The position numbers and the translations under genes were made by a program. A stretch of 64,000 nucleotides of DNA from an uncultured Mycobacterium sp. (GTDB lineage Bacteria; Actinomycetota; Actinomycetes; Mycobacteriales; Mycobacteriaceae), in contig FLQS01000009.1 in the NCBI GenBank assembly GCA_900078375.1, forward strand, positions 62,001 to 126,000, given 5' to 3'. This document shows positions 35,733 to 44,178 of this stretch, one piece after another; the first letter of the stretch is position 1; every line of letters starts with the position of its first letter. Below the pieces are notes generated by a model that worked only from the letters and a program-made list of their open reading frames with translations, was not told the DNA's origin and made no database searches.

Positions 35733-37344
35733 CGGTGCCTCCTCCCGGGGTCAGAGTGAGTTTGTCGAGCAGGGCCGCGCTCAGTTCCGGTGTGCGTTGA
35801 GCGATGCACGCGCCGGCGATGCAGCGGTCGGGGCGTAGGAACATCACGGATTCTTCGTGGGTGTCGAACCAGGCTTTGAGTGCTCCGGTGCGGTCGCCGA
35901 CCACCAGGACGTCGGGGTCGTCATGACCGGTCCAGTGCAGCTGGGTCGTCGGGCGCAGCGCAACGAATACAGCACCGAGTGACTTCCAGGCGGCAAAGGC
36001 CTTCTCCCCCAGCAGCTGTCGGGGGTTGTTGCTCCAGCACACAAACGCGAACCATGGCCCGACGACATCGTCGAGCAGGACGTTCTGCTGATCCCGGGTG
36101 TCCACGCGGGGCTGGATGAACAGGGTGCCGACCGCGGAGGACGGTGGCCGCGGCTCGCTGTGTACCACCGCGCCCTGTTCGTAGCGCGGCATCGGCTTGA
36201 AGCGCATCTCCAGGACGTAGCGCTTCAACGACGGCACCAGGGAGGCCGCACGGATCAGCACGTCGCGGGCCCCGGCAACCCGCGGGTTGGTCGGCGAGAT
36301 CACCTTGCCGACCGTGGTCGACAGGTCGATCATCGCGCGAGCGTGCTTCCGGCGTTCGACGTCATAGCTGTCCAGCAGTGCGTCGTGAGCCTGCCCCTTG
36401 ACCACCGCGGCCAGCTTCCAGCCGAGGTTGGCGGCGTCACGAATCCCGCTGTTGTAGCCCTGGCCCTGCCAGACCGGCATCAGGTGGGCGGCATCCCCGG
36501 CAATCAGCATGCGGCCCTTGCGGAACGAGCTGGCGATGCGGGAATGGTGGGTGTACAGCCGGCGGCGGATGATGTCGACCTTGTCCGGGTACGGCACCAA
36601 CCGGGAGAGCATTTGTGCCACGAACTCGGGATCCTCGGCCTGCTCGTCGGTTTCGTGACCGTGGATCAAGAATTCGAAGCGCCGAATGCCGTGGGCGATG
36701 GCGATCGAGACGTAGGGCCGGGCCGGGTCCGCGCCGACCTCGCTATTGGGATGTCCCAGCGGGTCGTTGGCGATGTCGACCACCAGCCATCGGGTCGACG
36801 ACGTCGTGCCGTCGAACGACACCCCCATCAGGCGGCGGGTGGCACTGCGCCCGCCGTCACAGCCGACGACGTAGCGGGCGTCCACTTTTCGCGGCCCGGA
36901 GTCGGCTGGGGACAACTCCACGGTGACACCGTCGGCGGCCTCGGTGATCGAGGTCATCGGGTGACCCCACGCCACCTCCACGTGGTCGAATCGGTCGAGA
37001 CCCTTGTACAGTTCGGCGTCGACCAGGGGCTGCACGAACCCGTTGCGCTTAGGCCAGCCGAACCGCGCGTCGGGCGGAGCCATCTCGGCCAGCAGGCGGC
37101 GCTTGCCGTCGTAGAACCGCAGAATCTGGTTGGGCACGGTATGCGGAAGGACGGCGTCCACCAGGCCGATGGCCTGGAAGGTGCGCAAGCCTTCGTCGTC
37201 GAGACCCACCCCGCGCGGGTAGTCGATCAGCGCGTCGCGCTCGTCGACGACCAGGGTGCGGACACCCTGCAGGCCAAGGACATTGGCCAGGGTCAGGCCG
37301 ACCGGCCCGGCGCCCACCACGACGACGTCGAAATTCATGTTCAT
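35659..37344 (-). CDS. mhpA: FAD-dependent phenol-type hydroxylase, MhpA-like
   Basis: A 561-residue flavin monooxygenase of the aromatic hydroxylase class. GAGPVG is at residues 11-16, [10 protein letters not shown] (the DG motif) near 161-170 and [14 protein letters not shown] at 283-296. With mhpB and an MhpC-like gene it matches 3-(3-hydroxyphenyl)propionate 2-hydroxylase, converting a phenol into a catechol with NADH and oxygen. ATG 37344 overlaps the hydrolase stop by 4 bp; a longer frame is rejected. Its 3' end overlaps mhpB by 74 bp, an unusually long same-strand overlap. Confidence 0.9.
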   Translation of the reverse strand: MNMNFDVVVVGAGPVGLTLANVLGLQGVRTLVVDERDALIDYPRGVGLDDEGLRTFQAIGLVDAVLPHTVPNQILRFYDGKRRLLAEMAPPDARFGWPKRNGFVQPLVDAELYKGLDRFDHVEVAWGHPMTSITEAADGVTVELSPADSGPRKVDARYVVGCDGGRSATRRLMGVSFDGTTSSTRWLVVDIANDPLGHPNSEVGADPARPYVSIAIAHGIRRFEFLIHGHETDEQAEDPEFVAQMLSRLVPYPDKVDIIRRRLYTHHSRIASSFRKGRMLIAGDAAHLMPVWQGQGYNSGIRDAANLGWKLAAVVKGQAHDALLDSYDVERRKHARAMIDLSTTVGKVISPTNPRVAGARDVLIRAASLVPSLKRYVLEMRFKPMPRYEQGAVVHSEPRPPSSAVGTLFIQPRVDTRDQQNVLLDDVVGPWFAFVCWSNNPRQLLGEKAFAAWKSLGAVFVALRPTTQLHWTGHDDPDVLVVGDRTGALKAWFDTHEESVMFLRPDRCIAGACIAQRTPELSAALLDKLTLTPGGGTDATGPLLHVAQPAAEPSRPIGGTA

Positions 37345-38204
37345 CGGCCCAGCAGGAAGTCGATGTGCAGGCGGTTGAACGTCTTGGGGTCCTCGTACTG
37401 CGGCCAGTGCCCGCAGCCTTCCATGACCTCGAAGCGGGCGCCCGGGATCATCTCCGAGATGCGCCGGCCTTCGCTCACATCGGCGGTCGGATCGTCGCTG
37501 GTCCACAGCACCAGCGTCGGTGCGGTGATCGCGCCGTAGTCACTGGGGCTCATCAGGTTTCGCTGCCGGATCTCGGGATCCTGCAGTGCCATGATGTCGC
37601 GCATCGCGGCGACGAAGCCCGGCTGCCGGTAGACGCGCTGCCTGCTGGCGACGATGTCGTCGTAGTCCTTGGTCTTATCCGCCATCAGCCACTTGATCCT
37701 GGCCTGGACGGTTTCCCAGCTCGGATTCTCCGCGGCAGCCATCGACAGCGTGATGATCCGCTTCATCACCTCCGGGTCGGCCTGCGAACCACCGGCGGTG
37801 TTGAGCACCAGACGCTCGAGCCGGTCGGGGTGATCGACGGCGAACCGCGAGGCCACCCACCCGCCCAGCGACTCACCGGAGATGTAGGCACGCCGCGCCC
37901 CGATGGTGTCGAGAACGGTCGCGAGGTGGTCGACGTAGTGCGGGATCTCCAGCAGATGCCCGGGCTTGTCGGTGTAGCCGTGCCCGAGCATGTCGATCGA
38001 CCAGGTGGAGAAATGTTCGGCGTGCGCCTCGATGTTGCGCACGTATGCCTCGGCATGGCCGCCGGATCCGTGCAGAAGCACCAGAGTGGGTTTGGTCGGA
38101 TCGCCGGCGTGCAAGTAGCGCGTGCGCACTCCGCCGGCATCCAGATAACCCTGTGAGAACTCAACGCCCTGCAGATCGCTCCAGACGCTTTCGAACTCCG
38201 GCAC
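37341..38204 (-). CDS. mhpC: Meta-cleavage product hydrolase, MhpC-like
   Basis: A 287-residue alpha/beta hydrolase. S112 in ISGESLGGW is the nucleophile, the acid lies in [14 protein letters not shown] and the histidine in [25 protein letters not shown] forms the oxyanion hole. It should split the ring-fission product into a dienoate and an acid. It is the first gene of the operon running to 29128, and the IclR gene is divergent from it across a 171-bp regulatory interval. The 2-hydroxypentadienoate hydratase and aldolase genes (mhpD/E) are not in the window. Confidence 0.85.
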   Translation of the reverse strand: MPEFESVWSDLQGVEFSQGYLDAGGVRTRYLHAGDPTKPTLVLLHGSGGHAEAYVRNIEAHAEHFSTWSIDMLGHGYTDKPGHLLEIPHYVDHLATVLDTIGARRAYISGESLGGWVASRFAVDHPDRLERLVLNTAGGSQADPEVMKRIITLSMAAAENPSWETVQARIKWLMADKTKDYDDIVASRQRVYRQPGFVAAMRDIMALQDPEIRQRNLMSPSDYGAITAPTLVLWTSDDPTADVSEGRRISEMIPGARFEVMEGCGHWPQYEDPKTFNRLHIDFLLGR

Positions 38205-38224
38205 CCCTTGGCCCCTGTCCTCGG

Positions 38225-38241
38225 TGATAATGGGATTCTCG
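38225..38241. promoter_or_regulatory. TGAGAA-N5-TTCTCA-like site
   Basis: TGATAA-TGGGA-TTCTCG keeps 10 of 12 arm positions of the palindrome found at 8390 and 60105. It lies 21 bp before the mhpC-like start, where an operator would overlap the promoter. Two mismatches make it uncertain. Confidence 0.35.
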
Positions 38242-38267
38242 CTTTTTGTAAGCGGTATGTGTAATTA

Positions 38268-38293
38268 TTGAACTATGACGTGCGATAGTTTAA
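38268..38293. promoter_or_regulatory. Candidate IclR operator
   Basis: TTGAACTAT-N8-ATAGTTTAA is a dyad with 8 of 9 paired positions, AT-rich within GC-rich surroundings. It sits midway between the divergent mhpC-like (38204) and iclR (38376) genes, 64 and 83 bp from their starts. IclR-type regulators bind such interrupted palindromes, so this is the best operator candidate for the aromatic operon. Confidence 0.5.
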
Positions 38294-38375
38294 GAGCATC
38301 ACTCTCGCAGTGCCGTCTGTCAAGGCGCTTCGGGGTGGCTCGCATCCGATTTCGCACCACAGGCACGGGGACGGT

Positions 38376-39077
38376 ATGACGCAGACATCCACCGAAAGCC
38401 CGGTCAGCGCTGCGCCGGGGTCACAGACGCTGGCTCGCGGCCTGCACGCATTGCAGCTGGTCGCGGAGGCTAAAGGCGGGCTGACCATCCAGCAGGTCGC
38501 CGACCACATCGGGGTGCACCGGACTATCGCCTACCGGCTGCTGAGCACCTTGGCCTCCTACCGGCTGGTGGCCAAGGCCGAGGACGGACGCTTCCGGGCC
38601 GCGGCCGGCCTTGCGGCACTGGGAGCGTCGTTCGACAACAACGTCCGGGAACTGTCCCTGCCGACCCTGCGGGGGCTCGCCGACGAACTCGGTACGACGG
38701 TGTCACTGCTGGTCGCCGAGGGTGATCAACAGGTCGCGATCGCGGTCATCGTGCCGACCCGGGTGTCCTATCAACTGTCCTTTCACGAGGGCAGCCGCTA
38801 CCCGCTCGACCGGGGTGCGGCCGGGATCGCACTGCTGGCGAGCATGGCGCCGCGACCCACCGAACGCCCGCTGGTCACCCGCGCACGCGAGCAGGGCTGG
38901 ATCATCACCCACGGCGAGGTCGAGCCCAATACGTACGGCCTGGCCGTCCCGGTGCATAGGCCTCCCACGTCGCCCCATACCTGCATCAACCTGATCTCGC
39001 ACCGTGAAGACCTGGTGCTACACGGCCGCGAAGCGGCCATCACTGCCGCCCAACGCCTCTCGGCGGTTTTGAGTTAA
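38376..39077 (+). CDS. IclR family transcriptional regulator
   Basis: A 233-residue IclR-type regulator. A winged helix-turn-helix covers about residues 18-80 (TLARGLHALQLVAEAKGGLT, VADHIGVHRTIAYRLLSTLASY), followed by an effector domain (LPTLRGLADELGTTVSLLVAEG, YPLDRGAAGIALLA). MhpR of E. coli belongs to the same family, which fits the divergent MhpA/B/C-like genes. ATG 38376 with the preceding GGGGACGG is preferred over an upstream in-frame start at 38310. It probably responds to a phenolic acid. Confidence 0.9.
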   Translation: MTQTSTESPVSAAPGSQTLARGLHALQLVAEAKGGLTIQQVADHIGVHRTIAYRLLSTLASYRLVAKAEDGRFRAAAGLAALGASFDNNVRELSLPTLRGLADELGTTVSLLVAEGDQQVAIAVIVPTRVSYQLSFHEGSRYPLDRGAAGIALLASMAPRPTERPLVTRAREQGWIITHGEVEPNTYGLAVPVHRPPTSPHTCINLISHREDLVLHGREAAITAAQRLSAVLS

Positions 39078-39114
39078 GCACCCCGCTGAACTGCGCAAAC
39101 GCCGACTGGGGCGC

Positions 39115-39144
39115 TTGACACTGCACGATCGACGTCGTTAGCGT
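39115..39144 (+). promoter_or_regulatory. Candidate promoter for second KstD-like gene
   Basis: TTGACA (39115-39120) and TAGCGT (39139-39144) are separated by 18 bp and match mycobacterial -35 and -10 patterns. A transcript from about 39150 would have a 75-nt leader with two small dyads, CGAAC-N6-GTTCG (39153-39168) and GCACAC-N10-GTGTGC (39175-39196), which could be operators or hairpins. Confidence 0.45.
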
Positions 39145-39225
39145 GACAACAACGAACACCTGAGTTCGATAAATGCACACACCAATACCCGTGTGCGGCA
39201 ACAGGAGTGAAGTGAGGAGCCGGCG

Positions 39226-40872
39226 ATGGCGCACACCTGGGGCTCGGGCCAATCCGGCCCACCTGCGTGGGACCGCGAGACCGACGTTGTGGTCCTCGGC
39301 ACCGGCGCGGCCGGCCTGACCGCCGCACTGGCCGCGCGCGCCGAAGGCGCATCGGTGGCGGTGTTCGAGAAGGCGCCGACGGTCGGTGGCACCACCGCGG
39401 TTTCGGGTGGCATCGTCTGGATTCCCGCTCACAACCGGGCCGCCGGCGGTGAGCTGAGTGTCGCCGATGCGCTGAAATACCTTGACGCCCAATCACTCGG
39501 CGTCATGGACCACGAACTGGTCGAGACCTTCGTGCGCACCGGGCCGGCAATGCTGGACTACGTCGAGGCTCACAGCGCGCTGCAGTTCGAGGTCGCCGAG
39601 GGTTTCCCCGACTACAAGCCCGAGCTCCCTGGCGGGCAGCCAGGTGGCGGACGGTCGTTGAACGCCAAGCCGTTCGATCAAGCTGCCGTGGGCGAATGGG
39701 CCTCGCGGATCACGTCATTCCCGATCGACTTCAGCAATGTCGGTATCGACGCCGAGACGCGCGCCCGGATCCATGCCGCCGTCGACGATATGGACGGTGA
39801 CTACTGTGTCGCGGGTGCCGCGCTGATCGCCGGCCTGCTCAAGGGTCTGCTCGACCTCGGGGTCGCACCGGTGACCGAGGCCCGCGCGGTGGAGCTGATC
39901 GGCTCGGCAGCTGGTATCACCGGAGTGCGGATCGCGTTGGATGGCAAGGAAATCCTGGTAAAGGCCAACAAGGCGGTGATCCTGGGCACTGGCGGGTTCG
40001 AATGGGATCAGCGCCTGGTCGAGGCCTACCTGCGCGGGCCGATGCGTGGCCCGGTGTCACCGCCGAACAACACCGGCGACGGCCTGCGGATGGCCATGGC
40101 GCACGGCGCCGACCTGGCGAACATGGGTGAGGCCTGGTGGGTGCCGGTCATCCAGATCCCCGGCGACACGCTGGGTGGAAAGCCGCGCAGCCGCAGTGTG
40201 CGACTGGAGCGCACCCGGCCGCGCAGCATCATCGTCAACCGAGCCGGAAAGCGTTTCCTCAACGAGGCCGGCGAGTACAACTCGATGTCCGGACCGTTCC
40301 ACCAGCTCGACCCGCGCGCCGGCTATGTCAACGACCCGGCATGGATCGTGTTCGACGCCCAGCATCTGAAGCAGTACGGCTTCCTCGGTATCGACCCGGG
40401 CGGCGTCGCCCCCGATTGGTTCAACGAATCGGCAACGCTGGCCGAACTGGAGGCCAAGACCGGGATCGACGCCGATGGACTGGCCGCCACCCTGACCGCC
40501 TGGAACGACGCCGTCGCCGAGGAAGTTGACCCCGAATTCGGCAGAGGCGCAAGCGCATACGACGGCTACTGGGGTGACAACTCAGCGGCCACGCCGGCGC
40601 TGCAGACGCTTGGCCCGCTGGACACCGCGCCCTACTACGCCGTGCCGGTGGGGATCGGCGCCATGGGCACCAAGGGCGGACCCCGCACCGATCACGATGG
40701 CCGGGTGCTGCACGTCAGCGGTGAGCCGATTCCCGGACTCTTCGCCGCGGGGAACGCGATGGCCGGCGTGACCGGACGGGCCTACGGCGGAGCCGGCGGA
40801 ACACTGGGCCCGGCAATGGTATTCGGCTACCGGGCGGGCCTTGCCGCGGCTGGCAAGCCTGCTCCTCGTTGA
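39226..40872 (+). CDS. FAD-dependent dehydrogenase, KstD-like
   Basis: A 548-residue flavoprotein of the KstD/fumarate reductase superfamily. Nucleotide-binding VVLGTGAAGLTAALAARAEG, GGTTAVSGGIVWIP, and the C-terminal GAMGTKGGPRTDHDGRVL and YGGAGGTLGPAMVFGYRAG match the family. It is distinct from the enzyme at 33073 in the middle part and is separately transcribed. A GAGGAG ribosome-binding site sits 6 bp before the ATG. It is likely to desaturate a ring ketone in the same pathway. Its TGA stop lies within the first palindromic repeat. Confidence 0.87.
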   Translation: MAHTWGSGQSGPPAWDRETDVVVLGTGAAGLTAALAARAEGASVAVFEKAPTVGGTTAVSGGIVWIPAHNRAAGGELSVADALKYLDAQSLGVMDHELVETFVRTGPAMLDYVEAHSALQFEVAEGFPDYKPELPGGQPGGGRSLNAKPFDQAAVGEWASRITSFPIDFSNVGIDAETRARIHAAVDDMDGDYCVAGAALIAGLLKGLLDLGVAPVTEARAVELIGSAAGITGVRIALDGKEILVKANKAVILGTGGFEWDQRLVEAYLRGPMRGPVSPPNNTGDGLRMAMAHGADLANMGEAWWVPVIQIPGDTLGGKPRSRSVRLERTRPRSIIVNRAGKRFLNEAGEYNSMSGPFHQLDPRAGYVNDPAWIVFDAQHLKQYGFLGIDPGGVAPDWFNESATLAELEAKTGIDADGLAATLTAWNDAVAEEVDPEFGRGASAYDGYWGDNSAATPALQTLGPLDTAPYYAVPVGIGAMGTKGGPRTDHDGRVLHVSGEPIPGLFAAGNAMAGVTGRAYGGAGGTLGPAMVFGYRAGLAAAGKPAPR

Positions 40873-40927
40873 CACCGCACTGAGAACGAGCATTCCGCCA
40901 AAACATCGCCCTGAGTGCGATTTCAAC
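40868..40927. repeat. 60-bp palindromic repeat, copy A
   Basis: Imperfect palindrome starting GTTGACACCGCACTGAGA and ending GAGTGCGATTTCAAC. It aligns without gaps to copy B at 41807-41866 with 47 of 60 identical bases. Its left arm supplies the TGA of the KstD-like gene, and it ends 53 bp before the DUF559 gene. That 53-bp gap contains a TTGACA but no good -10 element or ribosome-binding site. Confidence 0.75.
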
Positions 40928-40980
40928 AGGCTGTGGATAGCTGATAACGCGAATCCGCGTCATTTGACAACCTCCGACCC

Positions 40981-41811
40981 ATGGCGCAGGTATTCATCGG
41001 CAGCGAGGCGTTCGCGGCGGGCACAGTCACCAAGTACGACTTGCGGGCCCGTTATCAGCGAGTGCTACCTGACGTCTACGTCCCCAAGGGAGCGCCACCG
41101 TCGCTGCGCGACCGGACTATCGCGACTTGGTTGTGGTCGCGTCGTGAGGGCGTCATCTCCGGTGCCGCAGCGTCGGCGCTGCACGGCGCGAAATGGGTTG
41201 ACCAGGACGCCGTCATCGACGTGAACTGGCCTGGCCGCAAGTCTCCGCCAGGGGTCAAAGCTCGCAACGAGACTCTTCTTGGGGCAGAGATCAGTTCGCG
41301 GCAAGGCATTGCCGTCACCAGCATTGCGCGTACCGCTTTTGACCTGGCGCGGCGAGGGCCGGCCGGGCAGGCTGTCGAGCGGCTGGACGCACTGGCCGCC
41401 GCCACCAACTTCGCCGCCGGCGACGTTCTCGAGGTCGCCCAGCGCCACCCGCACGTCAAGGGTCTGCGACAAGTGGGCCGGCTGCTCGAGCTTGTCGATG
41501 CCGGCGCCCAGTCGCCGCGAGAGACCTGGCTTCGATTGCTGTTGATGGCGGCGGGATTTCCGCGCCCGCAGACCCAGATACCGGTGCTCAGACCGGACGG
41601 GTATTCGCACTACTTTCTCGACATGGGCTGGCCCGAGATCATGCTTGCCGTCGAATATGACGGGGAGCAACATCGCGTCGATCGCGCCGTCTATGACGAC
41701 GACCTGGTCCGATCGGAGTACATCTCGCACGTCGGCTGGCGCCGCGTCCGAGTGATCGCCGGCCACCGGAAGCCTGACATCGTGCGCCGAGTCCGCCAAG
41801 CCTGGCGTTGA
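40981..41811 (+). CDS. DUF559 (Vsr/PD-(D/E)XK-like) nuclease-domain protein
   Basis: A 276-residue protein. The N-terminal half resembles AbiEi-type winged-helix regions (DLRARYQRVLPDVYVPKGA, ISGAAASALHGA, TSIARTAFDLARRGP). The C-terminal part has the DUF559 endonuclease core: PEIMLAVEYDGEQHR, then DDDLVRSEYISHVGWRRVRV. DUF559 is related to the Vsr mismatch endonuclease fold. Such genes are numerous and of unknown role in mycobacteria. It stands alone between the KstD-like gene and a convergent fadD, and is flanked on both sides by the same palindromic repeat. No ribosome-binding site is evident at the ATG. Confidence 0.8.
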   Translation: MAQVFIGSEAFAAGTVTKYDLRARYQRVLPDVYVPKGAPPSLRDRTIATWLWSRREGVISGAAASALHGAKWVDQDAVIDVNWPGRKSPPGVKARNETLLGAEISSRQGIAVTSIARTAFDLARRGPAGQAVERLDALAAATNFAAGDVLEVAQRHPHVKGLRQVGRLLELVDAGAQSPRETWLRLLLMAAGFPRPQTQIPVLRPDGYSHYFLDMGWPEIMLAVEYDGEQHRVDRAVYDDDLVRSEYISHVGWRRVRVIAGHRKPDIVRRVRQAWR

Positions 41812-41868
41812 GACCGCACTGAGAGTGATAATTCTGCGGAAACTTCGCTCTGAATGCGGTCTCAACGC
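41805..41868. repeat. Palindromic repeat, copy B
   Basis: Near-perfect 64-bp palindrome: left arm GCGTTGAGACCGCACTGAGA, right arm its complement with 21 of 24 positions paired. Both convergent neighbours end inside it: the DUF559 TGA (41809-41811) and the fadD TGA (41862-41864) are the two mirror-image TGA triplets of the arms. It could also act as a two-way terminator. Copy A is at 40868. Confidence 0.8.
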
Positions 41869-43388
41869 AAACTATTGCGCACCAGGTACTTCTGCACCTT
41901 GCCGCTGGCGGTACGCGGGTAGTCGGCCACCTCGTGCAGCTCCTCGGGCCACTTCTGCCGTGCCGCGCCGCAGCTCTCGAAGTGGACGCGCACCTCCTGC
42001 AGGGTCGGCATGCTGTGGCCCTCCTTGACGCGCAGCACCGCAGCCGTGTGCTCACCGAGGCGGGCATCCGGCGCGGCCACCACCACGGCTTCGGCCACTG
42101 CGGGCATGCTGAGCAATAGCTCCTCCACTTCGAGCGCGCTGATGTTCTCCCCACCGCGGATGATCACGTCGGCCTTGCGGTCGGTGATGGTCAGGTAGCC
42201 GTCCTCGTCGAGTACGCCGATGTCACCGGTGTGGTACCAGCCGTCGTCGTCGAAGGCTTTCGCGGTCAGCGCGTCATCGGTGTAGCCCAGACACAGATCC
42301 GGTCCGCGGGAGAGGATTTCGCCGTCCTCGGTCAGCCGCATCTCGACGCCGGGCCGGGCGTCGCCGTCGGTGAGCAAGCGCTTGTCCTCGGGGGCGTCCG
42401 GTCGTGATCCGGTGATCGACGGGTGTTCGGTGCTGCCGTACGACCGGAAAACGTGCACTCCCCGATCGGCCAGCCGGCGAGTCACCGCCGCCGGCACCGT
42501 CGAGCCGCCGAGCCCGACGTGTTTGATCCGGTTCATGTGCGACTCGGTGAACTTCGGATGGTCGAGCAGACTGGTGACGAAATACGGTGGGCCACCACCG
42601 ATCGACATGCCTTCGGATTCCATCAATTCCAGCACCCGGCCCGGTTCCCAGACATCGGTCAGGTCGATGGGGGCGCCTTCGAGCACCGGTATCAGAAATG
42701 CCCCGACCATGCCGATGAAGTGGCCGACCGGGGTGGCGGTGATCTGCCTGCCGCGATCCGGCGCATAGTTCTCCAGCAGCTGGCGGGTCTCGAAGCCCAG
42801 CGTCTGGTGACTGTGGATGACACCCTTGGGGTCACGGGTGGTTCCGGAGGTGAACGCGATGAGCGCCGGACTGGCCGGATCGGTGTGCAGTTCGCCGGCC
42901 ATCGGCTCGTCGGCCAGCAGGTCGTCGAAATCCTTGCCCACCAGGCCGACGATCGGGACGTCGGCACACAGGTCCGGCTGGAACGTCATATGGCCGAACT
43001 GCTCGGTGGTGATGAAGACCTTCGGACGTGCCGTACCGATGATGTGCGTCAATTCCTTGCGGCCGTAGAAGTGCACGACCGGGACCACCACGGCACCGAG
43101 GAACGCCGACGCCCAGAACGTCACCGCGGCCTCGACCCAGTTCGGCAGCTGGAAGGCGATGACATCGCCCGGCCCGACGCCGCGGGCCCGCAGTCCGGCG
43201 GCCAGCCGGCGCGCGGCGACCTCGACGTCGCGGAACGTGCCGCTGAACGGGCGCACCGCGGAGTGCACCCAGAACCCCGTGTCGGGGTTGGCCGCGAGCC
43301 CTCGGGCCAGGAGCTCACCGAGGGTGTCCGGGGTCCACCAGCCCTCCTCGATGTAGCGTTTGCTCAGCTCAATCGGGACATTTCTCAA
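41862..43388 (-). CDS. Acyl-CoA synthetase (FadD family)
   Basis: A 508-residue adenylate-forming ligase. IAFTSGTTRDPKGVIHSH, YGSTEHPSITGS, GWYHTGDIGVLDEDGYL, DRKADVIIRGGENI and YPRTASGKVQKYLV are the family motifs, all intact. The start is TTG 43388 behind a strong GGAGGT ribosome-binding site 8 bp away; no ATG or GTG is better. It is divergent from an enoyl-CoA hydratase, forming a small activation/beta-oxidation unit. Confidence 0.9.
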   Translation of the reverse strand: MRNVPIELSKRYIEEGWWTPDTLGELLARGLAANPDTGFWVHSAVRPFSGTFRDVEVAARRLAAGLRARGVGPGDVIAFQLPNWVEAAVTFWASAFLGAVVVPVVHFYGRKELTHIIGTARPKVFITTEQFGHMTFQPDLCADVPIVGLVGKDFDDLLADEPMAGELHTDPASPALIAFTSGTTRDPKGVIHSHQTLGFETRQLLENYAPDRGRQITATPVGHFIGMVGAFLIPVLEGAPIDLTDVWEPGRVLELMESEGMSIGGGPPYFVTSLLDHPKFTESHMNRIKHVGLGGSTVPAAVTRRLADRGVHVFRSYGSTEHPSITGSRPDAPEDKRLLTDGDARPGVEMRLTEDGEILSRGPDLCLGYTDDALTAKAFDDDGWYHTGDIGVLDEDGYLTITDRKADVIIRGGENISALEVEELLLSMPAVAEAVVVAAPDARLGEHTAAVLRVKEGHSMPTLQEVRVHFESCGAARQKWPEELHEVADYPRTASGKVQKYLVRNSLR

Positions 43389-43415
43389 CTACCAGCACCT
43401 CCGCATGGCGATGCT

Positions 43416-43434
43416 ATTCTCCTGCATCGAGAAT
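43416..43434. promoter_or_regulatory. Inverted repeat between divergent fadD and echA
   Basis: ATTCTC-N7-GAGAAT is a perfect 6-bp dyad in the 71-bp interval between the two starts. The arms are the same hexamers as in the TGAGAA-N5-TTCTCA motif but in outward order, so it may be a related or a separate operator. Confidence 0.45.
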
Positions 43435-43459
43435 GCCAATACCGAAATCGGAGAACGAA

Positions 43460-44176
43460 ATGGTCGATCTGGAATGGAGCGACGGACTCGTGGTCCTCAC
43501 GATCGACCGGCCGCATGCCCGCAACGCCATCGCGTTGTCGACCATGGGCGAACTCGAAGAGGCGCTCGACGCCGCGGCGGGCGCACAGGCCATGGTCATC
43601 CGCGGCGGCGGTGACCGCGCGTTCGTGTCCGGCGGCGATCTCAAAGAACTCGCCGCACTGCGCACCACCGAGGAGGCCGCCGCGATGGCGTCCCGGATGC
43701 GCGCCATCTGCGACCGGATCGCCGGCTTCCCCGCCCCCGTCATCGCCGCGCTGAACGGACACGCGCTCGGTGGCGGAGCCGAAGTCGCCGTCGCCGCCGA
43801 TATCCGGGTGGCCGCCGACGACGTGAAGATCGGCTTCAACCAGGTGTCCCTGGAGATCATGCCGGCCTGGGGCGGTGCCGAACGACTGGCGGCGCTGGTC
43901 GGCAAGAGCAAGGCCTTGCTGATCGCGGGATCGGGCACGGTGCTCACCGCGGGCGAGGCCGAACGGTGGGGCCTGATCGACCGGGTTGTCCCCCGCGACT
44001 CGTTCGACGACGAATGGCGCACGCTGGCACGGTCGTTGGCCAACCGTCCGGCCGGCCGGATCAAGCGGGTGATTGCCGGCGTGACTCCCACCGAGGCCAT
44101 CGACGCTTTCGCCGAACTCTGGGTGTCCGACGAGCACTGGGCCGCCGCCGACCGGGTGATGAACCGCGCCAAGTGA
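43460..44176 (+). CDS. Enoyl-CoA hydratase/isomerase family protein
   Basis: A 238-residue crotonase. LTIDRPHARNAI, VIRGGGDRAFVSGGDLKEL and LNGHALGGGAEVAVAADIRVA show the CoA-binding and oxyanion-hole segments, with one catalytic-type glutamate in GGGAEVA; the second classical glutamate is not obvious in IGFNQVSLEIMPAWGG. ATG 43460 has GGAG 6 bp upstream; an earlier in-frame ATG at 43433 lies within the regulatory dyad and is less likely. It probably works on the CoA ester made by the divergent FadD. Confidence 0.87.
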   Translation: MVDLEWSDGLVVLTIDRPHARNAIALSTMGELEEALDAAAGAQAMVIRGGGDRAFVSGGDLKELAALRTTEEAAAMASRMRAICDRIAGFPAPVIAALNGHALGGGAEVAVAADIRVAADDVKIGFNQVSLEIMPAWGGAERLAALVGKSKALLIAGSGTVLTAGEAERWGLIDRVVPRDSFDDEWRTLARSLANRPAGRIKRVIAGVTPTEAIDAFAELWVSDEHWAAADRVMNRAK

Positions 44177-44178
44177 CC

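Noticed and set aside
43450..43460. GAGAACGA before the echA start as another half of the TGAGAA motif.
   Set aside because: It coincides with the ribosome-binding site of that gene and has no partner half-site at the right spacing.
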